Positions 22,301 to 34,400 of a stretch of 64,000 bases of DNA are shown in pieces. The DNA comes from Nageia nagi (Eukaryota; Pinophyta), in NCBI GenBank assembly GCA_050084985.1, contig JBITNC010000001.1, positions 97,898,001 through 97,962,000 of the forward strand. The letters run 5' to 3'. The notes below the pieces were generated by a model. The model was not told the origin of the DNA. It worked only from the letters and a program-made list of their open reading frames with translations, and did no database searches. The position numbers were made by a program, and so were the translations under genes. The first letter of the stretch is position 1. Each line of letters begins with the position of its first letter.

Positions 22301-24522
22301 TATTGATTGGCATAGTGTAACCTCAAAGGGTTTGGTCTGGCCATGTTCTCCATTGCCTGCAACGGTAGGTTCCTTGAAAGAGTAGAAGGTGGTGGGGTTG
22401 TGCTCATGTTGGTTTTCTACTCAATATTCAATTTATAGGCTGGTTCCTATCTATATTCAAGGTTAAGAGTAACAAGAAAGGAATGAAGGGATAAAGAGTT
22501 ATATGAAAGAGATAAGTAAATAAAAAGAGCTAAAATAAGAAATATACAACTCGAGCATTGCAACACAAGCAATAATCCATAACCAAGATTAAGAATAGCA
22601 AACTTTCTCACACTTGGGGTTTCACAATCACAATACATAGCCATAATTGGAAGAAAACATTTGGAAGAAAACATTTCACACATAACATTTACAAAGCAAT
22701 AAATAGCCACTTTGTTGGTAGAGCGCAAAGCATTGTCTATTTGTATTATCATATGTGACTAGATCTTATAGATTTGGGCAAATTTGGTAAAAAGTATAAC
22801 CTTTTTTTATCTTTAAGAGTTAGCTATTTATACAAATTCCCCCCTTCTTGGGTGGTTGGGTTTCATTAATATACATAATTTCTAGCATTAAATGAAACAA
22901 CTAAAAAAGCACTATTTACATAAATACTACAACTGTGTTAGATTACACAATGAATAAGTACCAACAACATGATAATCTAAGAATTTGCAATTTCTAAATA
23001 ATCATGTATATAGAGCCATAATCCTTCTAACATGTCATTGACTACTCCTTCTTCGGCCCTGTAGCTGATTAGAGATAGCACTGTAGCTATTTGAGTAATT
23101 ATTTGACTATAAATTGATGGGTATGACTTGGTACTATTCTTTGTTAGTTGCTATCTACTTCTCTACAATCTCTATGATCTCTACTATAGATGTCAATAAT
23201 TAGAGTAATGGTAGTTTATAGAAATTATGTTAACTTGGTTCAAGAATAAACTACCACTATTATATGAAAATGAGTTGGTGTTGACACATTAACAGGGCCT
23301 CAAGTTTCAAACACTTAAGATGAAGTGAACTCGAGTGTCCCTTCTTATGCATTAATCTTACTTTTATTTGGCAGGTTCTATGTTCTTCATCTAGGCTTTG
23401 TAGATGATCTAACTCTTCCAAGACCCATTGATTTCAATCAAAAACTATGACATCATCTTTTAGAATTGATGGGCTTTATTGATGATCTTCAAAAATCTTC
23501 ACCTGCCATTGCTTATTCCAGGACCCACTAATTTCAATCAAAAACTATGATGTCATCTCCTAGAATCAACGGGTTTATTGATGATCTTCAAAAATCTTCA
23601 CCTACCATTACTTGTTCTAGGACCTTATTGATTTTAATTAAAAATTATGACATCATCTCTCAAAATCGAATAGCTTTGTTAATGATCTTCAAAAATCTTC
23701 ACCCACCATTGCTTATTTTGGGACCTCTGATTTCAATCCAAAACTATGACATCATCTCTAGAATTAATGAGCTCTATTATGATCTTCAAAAATCTTCACT
23801 TGCCATTACTTATTTAGGACTCGTTGATTTTAATCAAAAATTATGACATCATCTCTAGAATTGATAGCCTCTATTGATGATCTTCAAAAATCTTCACCCA
23901 CCTTTATTATTCTAGATCCATAATTTCAATCAAAAATTATGATGTCATCTCTCAAAATTGATGGGCTTTATTGATGATCTTCAAAAATTTGCACCCACCA
24001 TTGCTTATTTTGAGACCCATAATTTCAACCAAAAATCATGACATCATCTCTCAGAATCAATAGGCTTTATTTGATGTCTTATATCTGAATTTATGCAAGT
24101 CCTGTACACTTGTGTCAACAATTCTTGAACACTCTAAAGAATAAATATAGCTCCTTGCATTCTTATTTACATAATTTTCAGTATTTTTATAATTCTCCTA
24201 GTACTCTTATGAAAATAACATAACTCTTAGGTTCGCGTAACTCCTAGGCATTAAAGAATAAAAGAATAAAGAATAACATAACTCTTATTCACATAATCCA
24301 GGTATTCTTATTTACCAAACTGACACTCTAGAGAAAGAAACGAGAAGAGAGGGATTAATAAGAATGAAAAAATACAAGAACTTACAAACTCATGAGACTC
24401 TAAGAGAATAATATCCCTCTCGGGCACTCTTATATACATAACTCCTGGTACTAAAGAATAAAAGAATAGAGAATAAATAATAATTTAAATTCCTAATTAG
24501 AGTGTAATTATGAAAGAATACA
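22301..24522 (-). repeat. Gypsy-C 3' LTR
   Basis: On the minus strand it runs TGTATTCTTTCATAATTAC (at 24522) to ...GCCAATCAATA (at 22301). It aligns with 34871-37184 through its whole length and includes a block of about seven tandem units. Confidence 0.9.
23384..24080 (-). repeat. Tandem ~98 bp repeats in the gypsy-C 3' LTR
   Basis: Consecutive GATCTTCAAAAATCTTCAC cores start at about 23484, 23583, 23684, 23781, 23879 and 23976 (+ strand), a period of 97-101 bp. Each unit also holds CAATCAAAAA(C/T)TATGA and a TGACATCA or TGATGTCA octamer. The block lies in the upstream half of the LTR in coding orientation, where U3 enhancers are expected. Confidence 0.92.
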
Positions 24523-27500
24523 ATCTTTAGAAGTTCTTTGGGGTCTCTACTGTTGGAGAATAGAACCCTCTATTGCTACTTCTAGTAGCTTATCTAGAAG
24601 TAGACTTGGTAGAGGTCTCCACTACTACAATCAAGTCTATCAAAAGGAATGGCTACATCTTTTTATTTAGATCATTAGATTTTATAATCAATCTTGATAA
24701 AATAGGAGAAGTCTTAATCTTCAATGTATCTGCTTTAAACCCTGTTAGAACATTATGAGCCTTCCTAGCATGAAAAAATCTTATAATTGCTTCTTGAGTC
24801 AACTCATTTATTTATTGTAAGTCTAAGATTTATTTCTCAAAAAAAGATTGTTCTAAGAATTGAATGGTATTGGCTACCCAACTGGCAGCACTACCCTATA
24901 CATCTTGTTCTTCTCACAATTTGGGAGCCTTCATCTCAATCAAAGAATTAAAGAATTTGTTAATGAACCTCAGCTCTATTATGAGCTGGTACTTATTAAT
25001 ATCCATGCTAAACAACAAATTTTGAAATTCATAAATATCTCAAATCTTCCTTTGATATAACTACCTTGGTTTAGGAGATATCATTGCTATATCTTTTTTA
25101 GTCAAGATTCTTAAACAACCTACATTCTTTTCTAATACTATCTTGGGTGTATCCAAAGCTAGCTTATGTAAAGTGGTTTGAATATGGAACTCTTTGATAG
25201 CTTGTACAGTTTCTTCCTTCATCAAATGCAAGTGTGATAATGTTATCATTCTATCATTGACTTGCTCCACCAAGGATTTTTAAATTTTCATAAGCAATAA
25301 CAACTTTGCATTATCATCAAATAAAACTTTATTTGTTGCAATGATAGTTTGTAGCTCAGCCTCAACCTGCTTGACCTTTTGAGCATCAATGACTATAGCC
25401 TAGCTTTGAATCTTTTATTATTTGATTTGTAGCATCTAGCTTAGCTTTTTAATTATTATGCTTTTATCAAACTATAATTTCTACTTATCAAGCCTTGCAA
25501 TCAATTCTTTATTCTTATTCTACAACCTAGCTACTATTTTATCTTTAAGGGAGTAGTATTTCTTATACTAATCTATTTTCTTATTCAATTTTTTCTTAGT
25601 CTCCATTGCTTAAGGAACTTTTTCTAGCTACCATTAAGTATTTACAAGAATCTTGATTGAATCATTGCTAGTACCTCTGCATATTTACATCTATTATAGT
25701 CATGAGGAGTAATATCCAGTTTCCATTCTTTGAAAGGCATCTATGCTATTTTAATATCTCCCATCTCTGTTACCGTTCTCAAAATTCTTCGACTATTGCT
25801 AGGAATCATAGAGACTTATTAACAAAATTTTCGCAATCAATGGACTCTACATTTATGTAGAAAAAATTGATTTTATTTCCTCTTGTGAGGCTATAGGAAT
25901 TAAAGAATGGGGAGTAGTAAGTCCACCTAAAATAGGTGTCTCAACTTGTTGAAAAAATACCATTGGGCCAAAGTCTTTCTTTTTCCCAAATTTGTCATCA
26001 TCATCTCTCAGTCCTCATTCGAGTGCAACTACTGCAAATTCATTGGCTCCAATATGCTTCCCCTATCTTGTTGAATTTGGGTTTGCTCCTTTTTTGGGGT
26101 TTATTCTTGCATTTAGCTCCTTATGTAGCACTAATATCTATATCTTAGGGCTTTATAAACTCTTTGTATCAAAAATTTCAACCTCTTTTGCCACCACCTT
26201 TGGAACTTCTCCTTTAGCCTTTAAAGGTGAAGGTATATCATTTGTGACTATGACCTTGTTGTAGTGGTGCAAGGTGTTTTTGGTAGGCTTCTATTATTTC
26301 TCCAAGATTTGTTATTTTTGAGCAAGGGTTTGTATTTTACTTTTATTATTGGGAGAAAGCTCTTGGGAAGAAGTGGAAGTGTCTTAAGGATCTTGCTCGC
26401 CCTTCTTTGGAAGCTCAACCATGCTAGATGGTTGTCTTATCTATACTAGCCTTGCTCCTACAACAGATCTTCCTTGAAAATGGGGGAAGGGGCTATCCCA
26501 ACTCTGGCAAAGGATATTTAATATACTCAACCTCCTAGTACTTATCATATTTGAATTTTTCAAGTAAGTCACTCTTTATGTGGTGAATTTTTATTGTGTA
26601 CTCAAATCTGAATTTTGTAAAATAATGAATTTTATTAATCCCCACCCAAGATTTGCTAACTGGGTGGGACTTCTAAGTTGAGGATAAAGTCTTGTCTCTT
26701 ATTTTCTCAGTTCTTATACTTCCTTATTCATTTAAGGGCCATGCCTTATTCAAGGGTATGAATTTCCAATCAGGGTATATTTCTACTTCCTGTTCAATTT
26801 TATTTACAAAATATTCTATATGAGGCCTACTATCATGGACATAAGCTGGATATTTTTTGCTTGACCTTATTACTTGGGTCATTTCTTCTAAAGGTTCATA
26901 CATCCATGTAGCTTCCACCATATCTAATTTGAAATTTTGTACAATGAATTGAGCTATACTGTCTTTACATCCTATTTCTAAAAGAGTAAATTTTTTAGTA
27001 GAAGTCGATATATCTACAATAGGCTTAAAATTACCCTCAAACCCATATTTGCTCTCTATAGCACAAATTTGTCTTCCCATTTCTATTGAGTACAACTAGG
27101 GGGTTACATATTTGGGTAATCAAAAAGGTCTCTCAAAATACCCATACCTAATTATCATGGTGCAGCTTCTTAAGAAGTACCAATCATTAATTTTGTTTCC
27201 TCCTTACAACTCCCTCATTGTGCTTTTATGTAGTCTGCTAGGGATTTTTTTGATTAAATTTTTTACTATTGTTGCATAGAACTTATCCATAAATTCATAG
27301 TAAGATCCATGCAACTTACTCAAAATTGGTACCATTAGATCAATTGGTACTTTGTAGCATTAGAATTCATCAGCTCAACTAGTAGCCTAGCCTATATAAG
27401 TTTGTTAAGATTTTGATGGGTGAAGAGCCACCAAAGATACGAGGAGTGTTTGAAGTTCGACTTCCTAATTTTGAATAGACACCTCTTTATTTCACCAGTT

Positions 27501-28541
27501 ATGAAAGCCAAGAAGTCATAGCAGACATGAGCCTCTATAATATTATAATCCATACGTACCATGGCTTCATCTGCTTCAATCTAGGTTTTCTTTTTCAAGG
27601 ATAACTGCTAGTGCCTTCAACACGTCTCTATCCTTTTTTCTTTCAAAAAGGGCTATCTAATAGCTTGGCAAGAGTTTGGCCTTCTTGCTATCTTGGTATC
27701 TTCCACTAATCTAGCTCAACATTTCATCTTGACTAACATAAAAGTTATTCTTCTCCTTTTTTAACTCAATTTATTTCTTGACATGGAAAGTCCAATCTAC
27801 TAGATTAGAAAACACTTGGACAATGGAATTAGGAGATTAATCTAGTACTACTTCAAACATTGGTTCTAATACATCTCCCTCTTCTATGCTCTTGAACATT
27901 CCTATTTGGTAACCCTTTTGGTGATGTCTATGTGCTAAGGAGTATAACAGCTTAGGGCAATTAAATGACTCATAGGGCACATAACAAGCCAAGCCCTTTT
28001 ACTCATGACATTCCTTTTTAATAAGCGAGTGACTTCCCCTTTCTAGTGACCTCAAGTGTCTTATGTTGCAAAAGAATGCTACTAGGGTTGGCTCTCCATG
28101 TGTCTATGTGATTGATCACCCCCATCTCAATCCAGTTTATTCCTAGTGCATTCTCAAGATATTCTTCCTGCAAGGAAAGAAGGTTAGCATCGATTTGATC
28201 TACTTCAGCTACAAAGGATGACTAAAAAGTTGCCATGATATCAACACCCTTCCTTGAACCTCTGGTTGTCATTTAAAAATAGTAATCTATGCAATGCAAG
28301 GTTCCTACAACTTTTCTATCTCTTAACTCTATTCGGATATGAAATCTATAAGTTCTGAATGCTCGAGAAACTTGTGTGCTTGAAATGGGCTAAGTGTTGA
28401 ACTAGAGAGTATAGAGGGAATTATTTCTCCAAGGTTGGTAAGATTTCTATTAATGGCAACTACTACTTGAAGATCTTGAGACTTGTGCATTATATGAATT
28501 GAGCTAGCATAGGTTGGATAAGTAATTTCAAAGCATGCCAA
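24523..28541 (-). pseudogene. Gypsy-C extra ORF downstream of integrase, function unknown
   Basis: After the integrase and before the 3' LTR there are about 4 kb that do not match any pol domain I know, but that keep long minus-strand frames. The first starts with Met at 28541 (70 codons). A later stretch near 27540-27390 reads E-A-H-V-C-Y-D-F-L-A-F, then S-S-Y-L-W-W-L-F. Another reads V-P-I-D-L-M-V-P-I-L near 27340, followed by a 123-codon open run at 27095-26724 containing G-R-Q-I-C-A-I-E-S-K-Y-G and R-P-H-I-E-Y-F-V-N-K. The C-terminal third (25400-24560) is Lys/Glu/Leu-rich and probably coiled coil. The same protein is recognisable on the plus strand at 50193-53243, supporting this strand and reading. 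It is not an envelope-like protein that I recognise: no clear signal peptide or membrane anchor. Broken by many stops here. Confidence 0.65.
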
Positions 28542-28759
28542 ACTTAATTTGTGGTACTTGTGCGATGATTTTTGAAATTGAAGGAAATATTTCCTTAAAT
28601 GCTACCTTATTTAGTTGATAACTGAGTAATACGCCAATATTAACTCTTGATAAAGCTAAATTAAAGTTGATCATTAATAGTTGCCTACTTTTTAAAAATT
28701 GTGTAAAATTAAAAAGAAAAAACTATTTACAATATACATTGCTTTGCAAGCACTACAAG

Positions 28760-29932
28760 CTCACCTCATCACCTGGTAATGTTTCAAATAGATCTCATTG
28801 ATGGGAATAGGTAATTCTCAAGACCCAATAATATCTTGCAAATTGAATACATTATTTTGCATAGCCTGGGTGATGATGTAAGATTTGCTCCAAAGAGAAT
28901 CAAATTTTTGGTGTCTTTTGAGCTTTGTTCTTTCCTCATCCCATTTGAGGATAATATCACCTGGTTCAAATTTCACTCGAAAAGACTTTTCTTATCAAAC
29001 CACTTCTTGACAATGTGCTAGCAATGTTGGAATGACTCGTATGCCTTGTTCCAATCTTCCTCTAATTTTAGGAGTTAACTATATTTGGATCGTAGTGGCT
29101 CAAAGTGATGGTCCTCCATTTATTATAGGATTTCAATGCTAGTAACTCCATGTGTATTGACAACATAGGTCTTTTACCATATACTAATGCATATCTTTAT
29201 TGTTGATTTTATATTGATCATGTCTACCCATAATACAAAGTCTAATTATGTATGCCATTATTTAGGATTCCCTTCAATTATTCTCTTGATGATCTGGGTT
29301 AGATTTTTGTTAGTTGATTTAGCTAACCTGTTACCTTATGGGTAATAGTTTGAAGAGAATAACCAGTACACTCCATACTAAGCTATAAAGCTTGATAAAT
29401 TACCTCCAATAAATGTTGGGCCATTATCTGACACAATAGTCTATGGGATTCCAAAGTGAGTGATTATATTTTTAATAATTTCTATCATCGATTCTTGATC
29501 TACATTTTTACATGGCATAGCCTCTAACCATCTAGTGAAGTAATCTGTTGCAGTTAAAATGAACTTGTGGCCTATTGAGAAATTTGGGTTTATAACATCA
29601 ATGAAGTCCATACCCCATTGTTGAAAGGGTTCTTCAACTACCATAGGTTTGAGAGGCATTACAGCTTGTCTCCTCTTTCTCGCAAATCTGTTGCACTTAT
29701 CACATTTCCAGAAAATATTGAATGAATCCTGAAATATAGTGGGCTAATAATATCTAGCTTGTAATACTTTTACTATTGTAGTTGGTCCACTATAATGCCC
29801 ACTAGAGAATCCATAATGAAATTCATGCAATATTCTACAGGATTCATCTTGTGTTACACATCTAAGTAGGGTTTGATCAAAAAAATTTCTATATAGACGA
29901 TCATCTATCATGATAAACTTGAGGGTATGCAA
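28760..29932 (-). pseudogene. Gypsy-C integrase (degraded)
   Basis: Integrase inserts the cDNA into the genome. At 29932-29744 the N-terminal zinc-binding domain reads R-I-L-H-E-F-H...G-H-Y-S-G, then C-D-K-C near 29700 (HHCC motif). The catalytic core follows at 29659: P-F-Q-Q-W-G-M-D-F-I-D with the first Asp, T-A-T-D-Y-F-T-R-W-L-E-A, H-F-G-I-P then I-V-S-D-N-G-P with the second Asp (about 29430), and decayed G-N-R-L-A-K-S-T-N-K-N-L where Glu is expected. The C-terminal part near 28980-28760 has V-K-F-E-P-G-D-I-I-L-K-W-D and G-x-x-E-L-P-I-P-I-N. Its sequence style (H-K-F-I-L-T-A-T-D-Y-F-T-R-W) is that of plant Tat-like/Ty3 polyproteins. Confidence 0.82.
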
Positions 29933-30299
29933 CTTGAATCTGCTTTGAAATTTGTCTAGAGGTTTAGGGCACCTGCCAATTTAGAAATAAATCATGATTC
30001 GCTTAATCTAATCACTTTCTTGATTGAATTGCTATTCATCCTCTATAAGAGCGATCATATGTGAAGCTTTAGCTATGTTTTCATAGAGAGCCCTACCTCT
30101 AATTAGCTTAGTTGGCTTAATTTCTATGTCATATTCCATTATTTTAGTGATTTAACCAGCCTTTCCTTAACCTAGATCTCCTTGTATAATATAATTTCTT
30201 ACATATAGATGGATAGTAAATACAAGGATTCTATTATGGAAGACATAATGCTTGAATTTTTTAAACCCCTTCATTATAGAAAATGCTTGCTTTTCAATA

Positions 30300-31360
30300 A
30301 ATGAGTACCTTTGTTAGTGTTTATGTAGTGTTTGACTATGAAAGGAAATTAGATATTCTTCATTGTTATCATCCTTTTGTGCAAGAATTGTAGTAATGCT
30401 CCTATCTACTCCATGTGCATACATGATGAAATCTTTTGACATATTAGGATTTTTAAGCATAGGAGCTTCTATTATAGAGTTTTTTATTTCTTTGAAAGCA
30501 ACTTTTGCTTCATATGGCCAAGAAAATATAGCAACTTTCTTTAGCATTGAAGTGATTAGAGATACAATCTTTGAAAAATTATTGATAAATTTTCTAACAA
30601 CATTGATTTGACCAAAGAATGACTGCAAGGCCTTCTTCTTAGAGGGGAGTGGCAATGCTTCTATAGCTTTTACTCTATTTAAATCAATTACTAGTCCCTC
30701 TTTTGTGATAATGTGGCCAAATAACTTTCCTTGGTTAACCATAAAAAATTGATTTTTTTGGATTTATTGAAATGCCAAATTTCATGCATCTTTTAAAGAC
30801 TAGTTTTAGATGTTCCAAGTGATCACTTCTGCTTCTTGAGAAGACTGTGATATCATCTAGATAAATCAGTATAATCTTATTTATTAGTTCACCAAATGCA
30901 TGATCCATGGCTCTTTTAAAGGTAGCTCCTACATTAGAAAGATCAAATGGCATTTTTGAAAAGCAAATGTCCCCCATTTAGTTGTAAATGTAGTTTTGAA
31001 TTGATCTTCATCTTTCATCCAAATCTAGTTAAATTTTGAGCAACCATCAATCATTGAAAATAGCAAGCTTTAGCTACTGTATGTAGGATCTACTCCATAG
31101 GAGGGAGAGGATAATTATCTTTAAGAGACACTTTATTCAAATTTATGAAATCAACACAGAATCTGATTTCTCCACTTTTCTTTCTCATAGGAACTAGACT
31201 TGTAACCCAATACAAATGCTTGATAGGATAAATAATTTTTGAATCAAGAAGCTTGATTAACTCTTATTTCATAGCTTCTTCTATTTTTGTGATGACTGGT
31301 CTTTATTTTTGCTTGTATGGTTTGACCTCTGGTTTAAGCTCAATTGTGTGTTGAATGACA
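30300..31360 (-). pseudogene. Gypsy-C reverse transcriptase and conventional RNase H (degraded)
   Basis: The RT begins near 31300 with K-P-x-K-Q-K..P-V-I-T-K-I-E-E-A-M-K and continues with R-K-K-S-G-E-I-R-F-C-V-D-F near 31190. Then come K-M-P-F-D-L-S-N-V-G-A-T-F-K-R-A-M-D (30960) and the catalytic Y-L-D-D-I-T-V-F-S-R at about 30860. The connection region has K-L-F-G-H-I-I-T-K-E-G (30730), the Q-S-F-F-G-Q-I-N motif and F-S-W-P. RNase H follows with F-I-M-Y-A-H-G-V-D-R-S-I, in which Ala-His replaces part of the usual T-D-A-S. A frameshift separates 30977 from upstream, and several stops are present. Confidence 0.82.
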
Positions 31361-31789
31361 TCTTTATCATATGTCTTAAGATCATCATAAGTTCAGGTAA
31401 TTACTTGGGAAAACTTATGATATATCTAAGACATAATAGCCTTTTCTATATCAGAACACTTTGAACCAATTTTTATATACTTCTTGGGTTTTAATTCTAG
31501 CTCAACATAATTGTTTTTCAGGATGATCAAAGACTTATCTTTTAGGACATCTTCTAAATCAAATAGTCTTTTAAAAGAGAGTAATCCTTTTGCTATAACA
31601 TTATTTTTGAGTTTAATGACATCTAATTTTTGAAAATAATTAGGCATTTCCTAAGTACCAAAAATGTGAACCACTGCTTCATCCATGAGGAAGTTCATAA
31701 TATGCTCATTAGAGTCAAATACTTGCTAGAAGTTTGCAACATTGGGTACTGAAGGTCTACATTAAACTTTGACTCTAAGAGCTCTTCTT

Positions 31790-32256
31790 TTATAATAGGC
31801 AAGATTATAATGTGGCCCTCTTCTAGCAAGTGCGTCAGCTATTTGATTGTGCCTTCTAAGAATAGATATAAAATTTATAGATAGAAATGACTTCAATAAG
31901 TCCCATATTCTATTCTTATAGTTCTTTAGATAATGATGTCTTGCACTAATCTGACTTCTAATCTACATGATTACTAATTTAGAATCACCATGGATAATTA
32001 GGCATCTAATGCCTATACTAATTTATTTAGATAAACCTAAATAAATGGCTTCATACTTAGTAGCATTATTTGTATAACTCCATGTGAATCGAAAGGAGAA
32101 TATTTTAGTACTTCCCTTAGGATATTTGAAGACCACTCTAGGTGCACATCGATATCTACATCGGGAACCATCAAAATAAATTATCCATACCTCATGTTCT
32201 TTATCAATGGTGACTGATATTGGTTGAGTTTTTTCATATAAATAATAATTTCCCAT
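31790..32256 (-). pseudogene. Gypsy-C second RNase H, archaeal type, upstream of RT
   Basis: The frame from 32256 reads W-I-I-Y-F-D-G-S-R-C with the first catalytic Asp, then T-N-N-A-T-K-Y-E-A-I-Y-L-G-L-S with the Glu, H-G-D-S-K-L-V with the next Asp (about 31990), and ends R-R-H-N-Q-I-A-D-A-L-A-R-R with the last Asp (about 31815). This D-E-D-D layout with the TNN..YEA signature is that of the additional archaeal-like RNase H found in Tat/Ogre-type plant gypsy elements. Downstream, C-R-P-S-V-P-N and V-F-D-S-N-E-H-I-M-N-F-L link it toward RT. Two stops interrupt it. Its position between protease and RT is discussed as a finding. Confidence 0.83.
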
Positions 32257-32433
32257 GCTAACATCTGTGACCTAATAATTCAAAACATTTTCTAAAAAAA
32301 CTTTAGTTGTTAGTAGTGATTCCCTTAGTGTGTCACTTTCAAATACTTCCACTGGTTATGGATCATTCATATAGCTTTGTTCATTGATCCTTTTGAGATG
32401 GATAGTTTTGGTGCCCTCATTTAGAATTTTTAC

Positions 32434-33185
32434 CTATTTATTTTGGAAAGAAAGAAGAATATGACTATAGTCTAAGGCTAGGTATCCTCCCAATTTAGCA
32501 ATAAATTCTCTAGAAAGATATATTTTGAATAAAGGTGAAAGATCAACTACAATAATATCTTGGACAACATGAATATCAAGGAAGGCATTCAAGGTTATTT
32601 GAACTCCTTTAACACTAGCAACCACATCTACTGAGGAAGAATCTAATTATATGACACCATTAATACATCTTGTAATATATAGCTTCATTTCATCTACAAC
32701 AACTTTAGGGATCATAGTTATTGTAGCTCCAGTATCAATCATATAATTATTCACTACCCAACCTTCTAATCTCAGAGATAAATAGAAAGGTGGGGGTCAT
32801 GTTATACCTATTACAGCTATAGGGACAAGTACAGACATGGCATAGACATGCTTATCTTCATTTGCCCCTTTTTTACTATTTCTTAACGTCAAAGCTTCTT
32901 GCAAAATATCCAATTGACCTGGTATCTTTAATGCATCAAACATAGTCATCCTAGGAGTTTTCTTTAATTCTTTATAATATTATATGGAGCATATGGGATG
33001 GACTTATTTGGTTTTGCTTGTTGATGTATTTTGAAATGTTGAGTAGCATTTTCTTTATGATAATTAGTAATGAAAGGATATCTCAATGTAATAGGTCTTT
33101 CTTCTTTCAAGACTTTTTTTCTAGTTGCAATGGGGTTTATTTCAACCAAGGCATTAGTACCCAAATTTGATGGAATAGTAATCAA
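32434..33185 (-). pseudogene. Gypsy-C aspartic protease (degraded)
   Basis: The catalytic motif is intact: Y-M-I-D-T-G-A-T-I-T-M-I-P on the minus strand near 32740-32700. The domain then continues V-V-A-S-V-K-G-V-Q-I-T-L-N-A-F-L-D-I (32625) to D-I-I-V-V-D-L-S-P-L-F and ends with L-A-L-D-Y-S-H-I-L-L-S-F. One stop separates the halves near 32650. The region 33185-32964 upstream is the linker from gag, open for 73 codons and ending I-P-Y-A-P-Y. Confidence 0.78.
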
Positions 33186-33419
33186 ATTAAATGGAACTTG
33201 AAGATGTTAGTTTTGAGGCTAAGCTAAGGAAGCCTTAGCTTTCTTAGGTTTAGGTTGTACTTGGGTGGATGCTTGATATTGCTGAGTGGCTTGAGGTTGC
33301 TATGGAACAACTGAAGAAGTTGCTCTAGTTTGAACATAATTTGCTTATTCTCCATCATATCCCAAAAGCCAAAAATTCACCATTATGAGATCAATAGCAA
33401 GATCTAATGCAAGTTCCAC

Positions 33420-34400
33420 CATCTAGTCATAATGTAAATCCAAATATTGATGTTGATACATTGCACATGAATTTGGAAAATGAGGAGCTAAACATGGTGG
33501 ACACCATTTTGTAATGCTCGAAGCAGCATTATCTGCAAAACTAGTCATAATAGCATTTTCAATTATTTTAGGAGGATTTATCTATTCTGGCTAGTTGACC
33601 TTAGGTTGGAATCTTGGTTGATACTGATTATCATATCTTTTATAATTAAAACCATAATTCTACCTTTCTTATAGAGTGATCTTATTGGTTAAATTCTTGA
33701 TAGTTACCTCCAACTACCTTATTCTTTCCTCTTCTTAAGATTTATGTTTAGCACTAATACTTATGGATGCAAGAGCGAGTAATGCTAGTAACTAATTTTG
33801 GACAATAGGTTTAGGAGGAGGTAGTAATGCTAGAACTCCAGGGTGACCTATTTGTGGAGCCTATTTAGGAGGCAAATTCAAAAATAAAGGCATGATTATT
33901 CTAGGCTACATTTTACCAAAGGACACCAAGGTATGCTCTACGATTTTTGCTATTTGTTAAACATGTGGGAATGTATCTCCTGACATAATAATAAGCATAT
34001 TGAGGTCAAGAAAAAAGCTTTCCTATAATATGCTAGAGCTTGTGCATTTGTTGGTCTAATCCTTGCTAGTATGAACTTCCATGTTCTTTCAAATCTGATA
34101 TTGAAATCATCAATTGATTCATGAGGATATCTTTTGATACATGCTATGAGGCTAAGGAATGTGCTATCATCACCATCTATAGTAAATATTTTAATTAAAT
34201 CTTGACATAACTCTCCCCATGAATTTATAGATTGGGGGATAAGAGTTATGAACCACTCGGCTTCTTTACCTTCAAAAGAGTGTGATAGTAACCTAGTCAT
34301 CATAGTTTTATTAGTAATATCAAAGCTTGAAGCTAACAAAGATACATCTTAACAATGTTCATATGGTATCTTTTCAAAGCCATCATACTTAGGTAAAACT
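33420..34400 (-). pseudogene. Gypsy-C gag with zinc knuckle (degraded)
   Basis: The open frame 34339-33950 (129 codons) is a Ty3/gypsy retrotransposon gag domain: R-L-L-S-H-S-F-E-G-K-E-A-E-W-F, I-N-S-W-G-E-L-C-Q-D-L-I-K-I-F, E-S-I-D-D-F-N-I-R-F. After stops, a zinc-knuckle-like C-P-P-C-L-A-P-H-F-P-N-S-C is encoded at 33503-33465. Its spacing is C-x2-C-x3-H-x4-C, one residue shorter than the usual C-x2-C-x4-H-x4-C. A Gln/Pro-rich stretch follows (33340-33230). Confidence 0.8.

Noticed and set aside
23384-24080. CRISPR-like array because of regular repeats
   Set aside because: The repeats are whole ~98 bp tandem units without distinct spacers, lie in an LTR and are in a plant genome.
24860-25060. 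Plus-strand ORF within the gypsy-C extra region (and its counterpart at 52757-52945 minus) as a conserved gene
   Set aside because: Both are antisense to the extra ORF, whose sense translation is conserved between copies. The antisense similarity follows from nucleotide similarity.
25936-26449. Hydrophobic plus-strand ORFs resembling membrane proteins
   Set aside because: They are antisense to the gypsy-C extra ORF; the apparent hydrophobic runs are the complement of Lys/Glu/Gln-rich codons.
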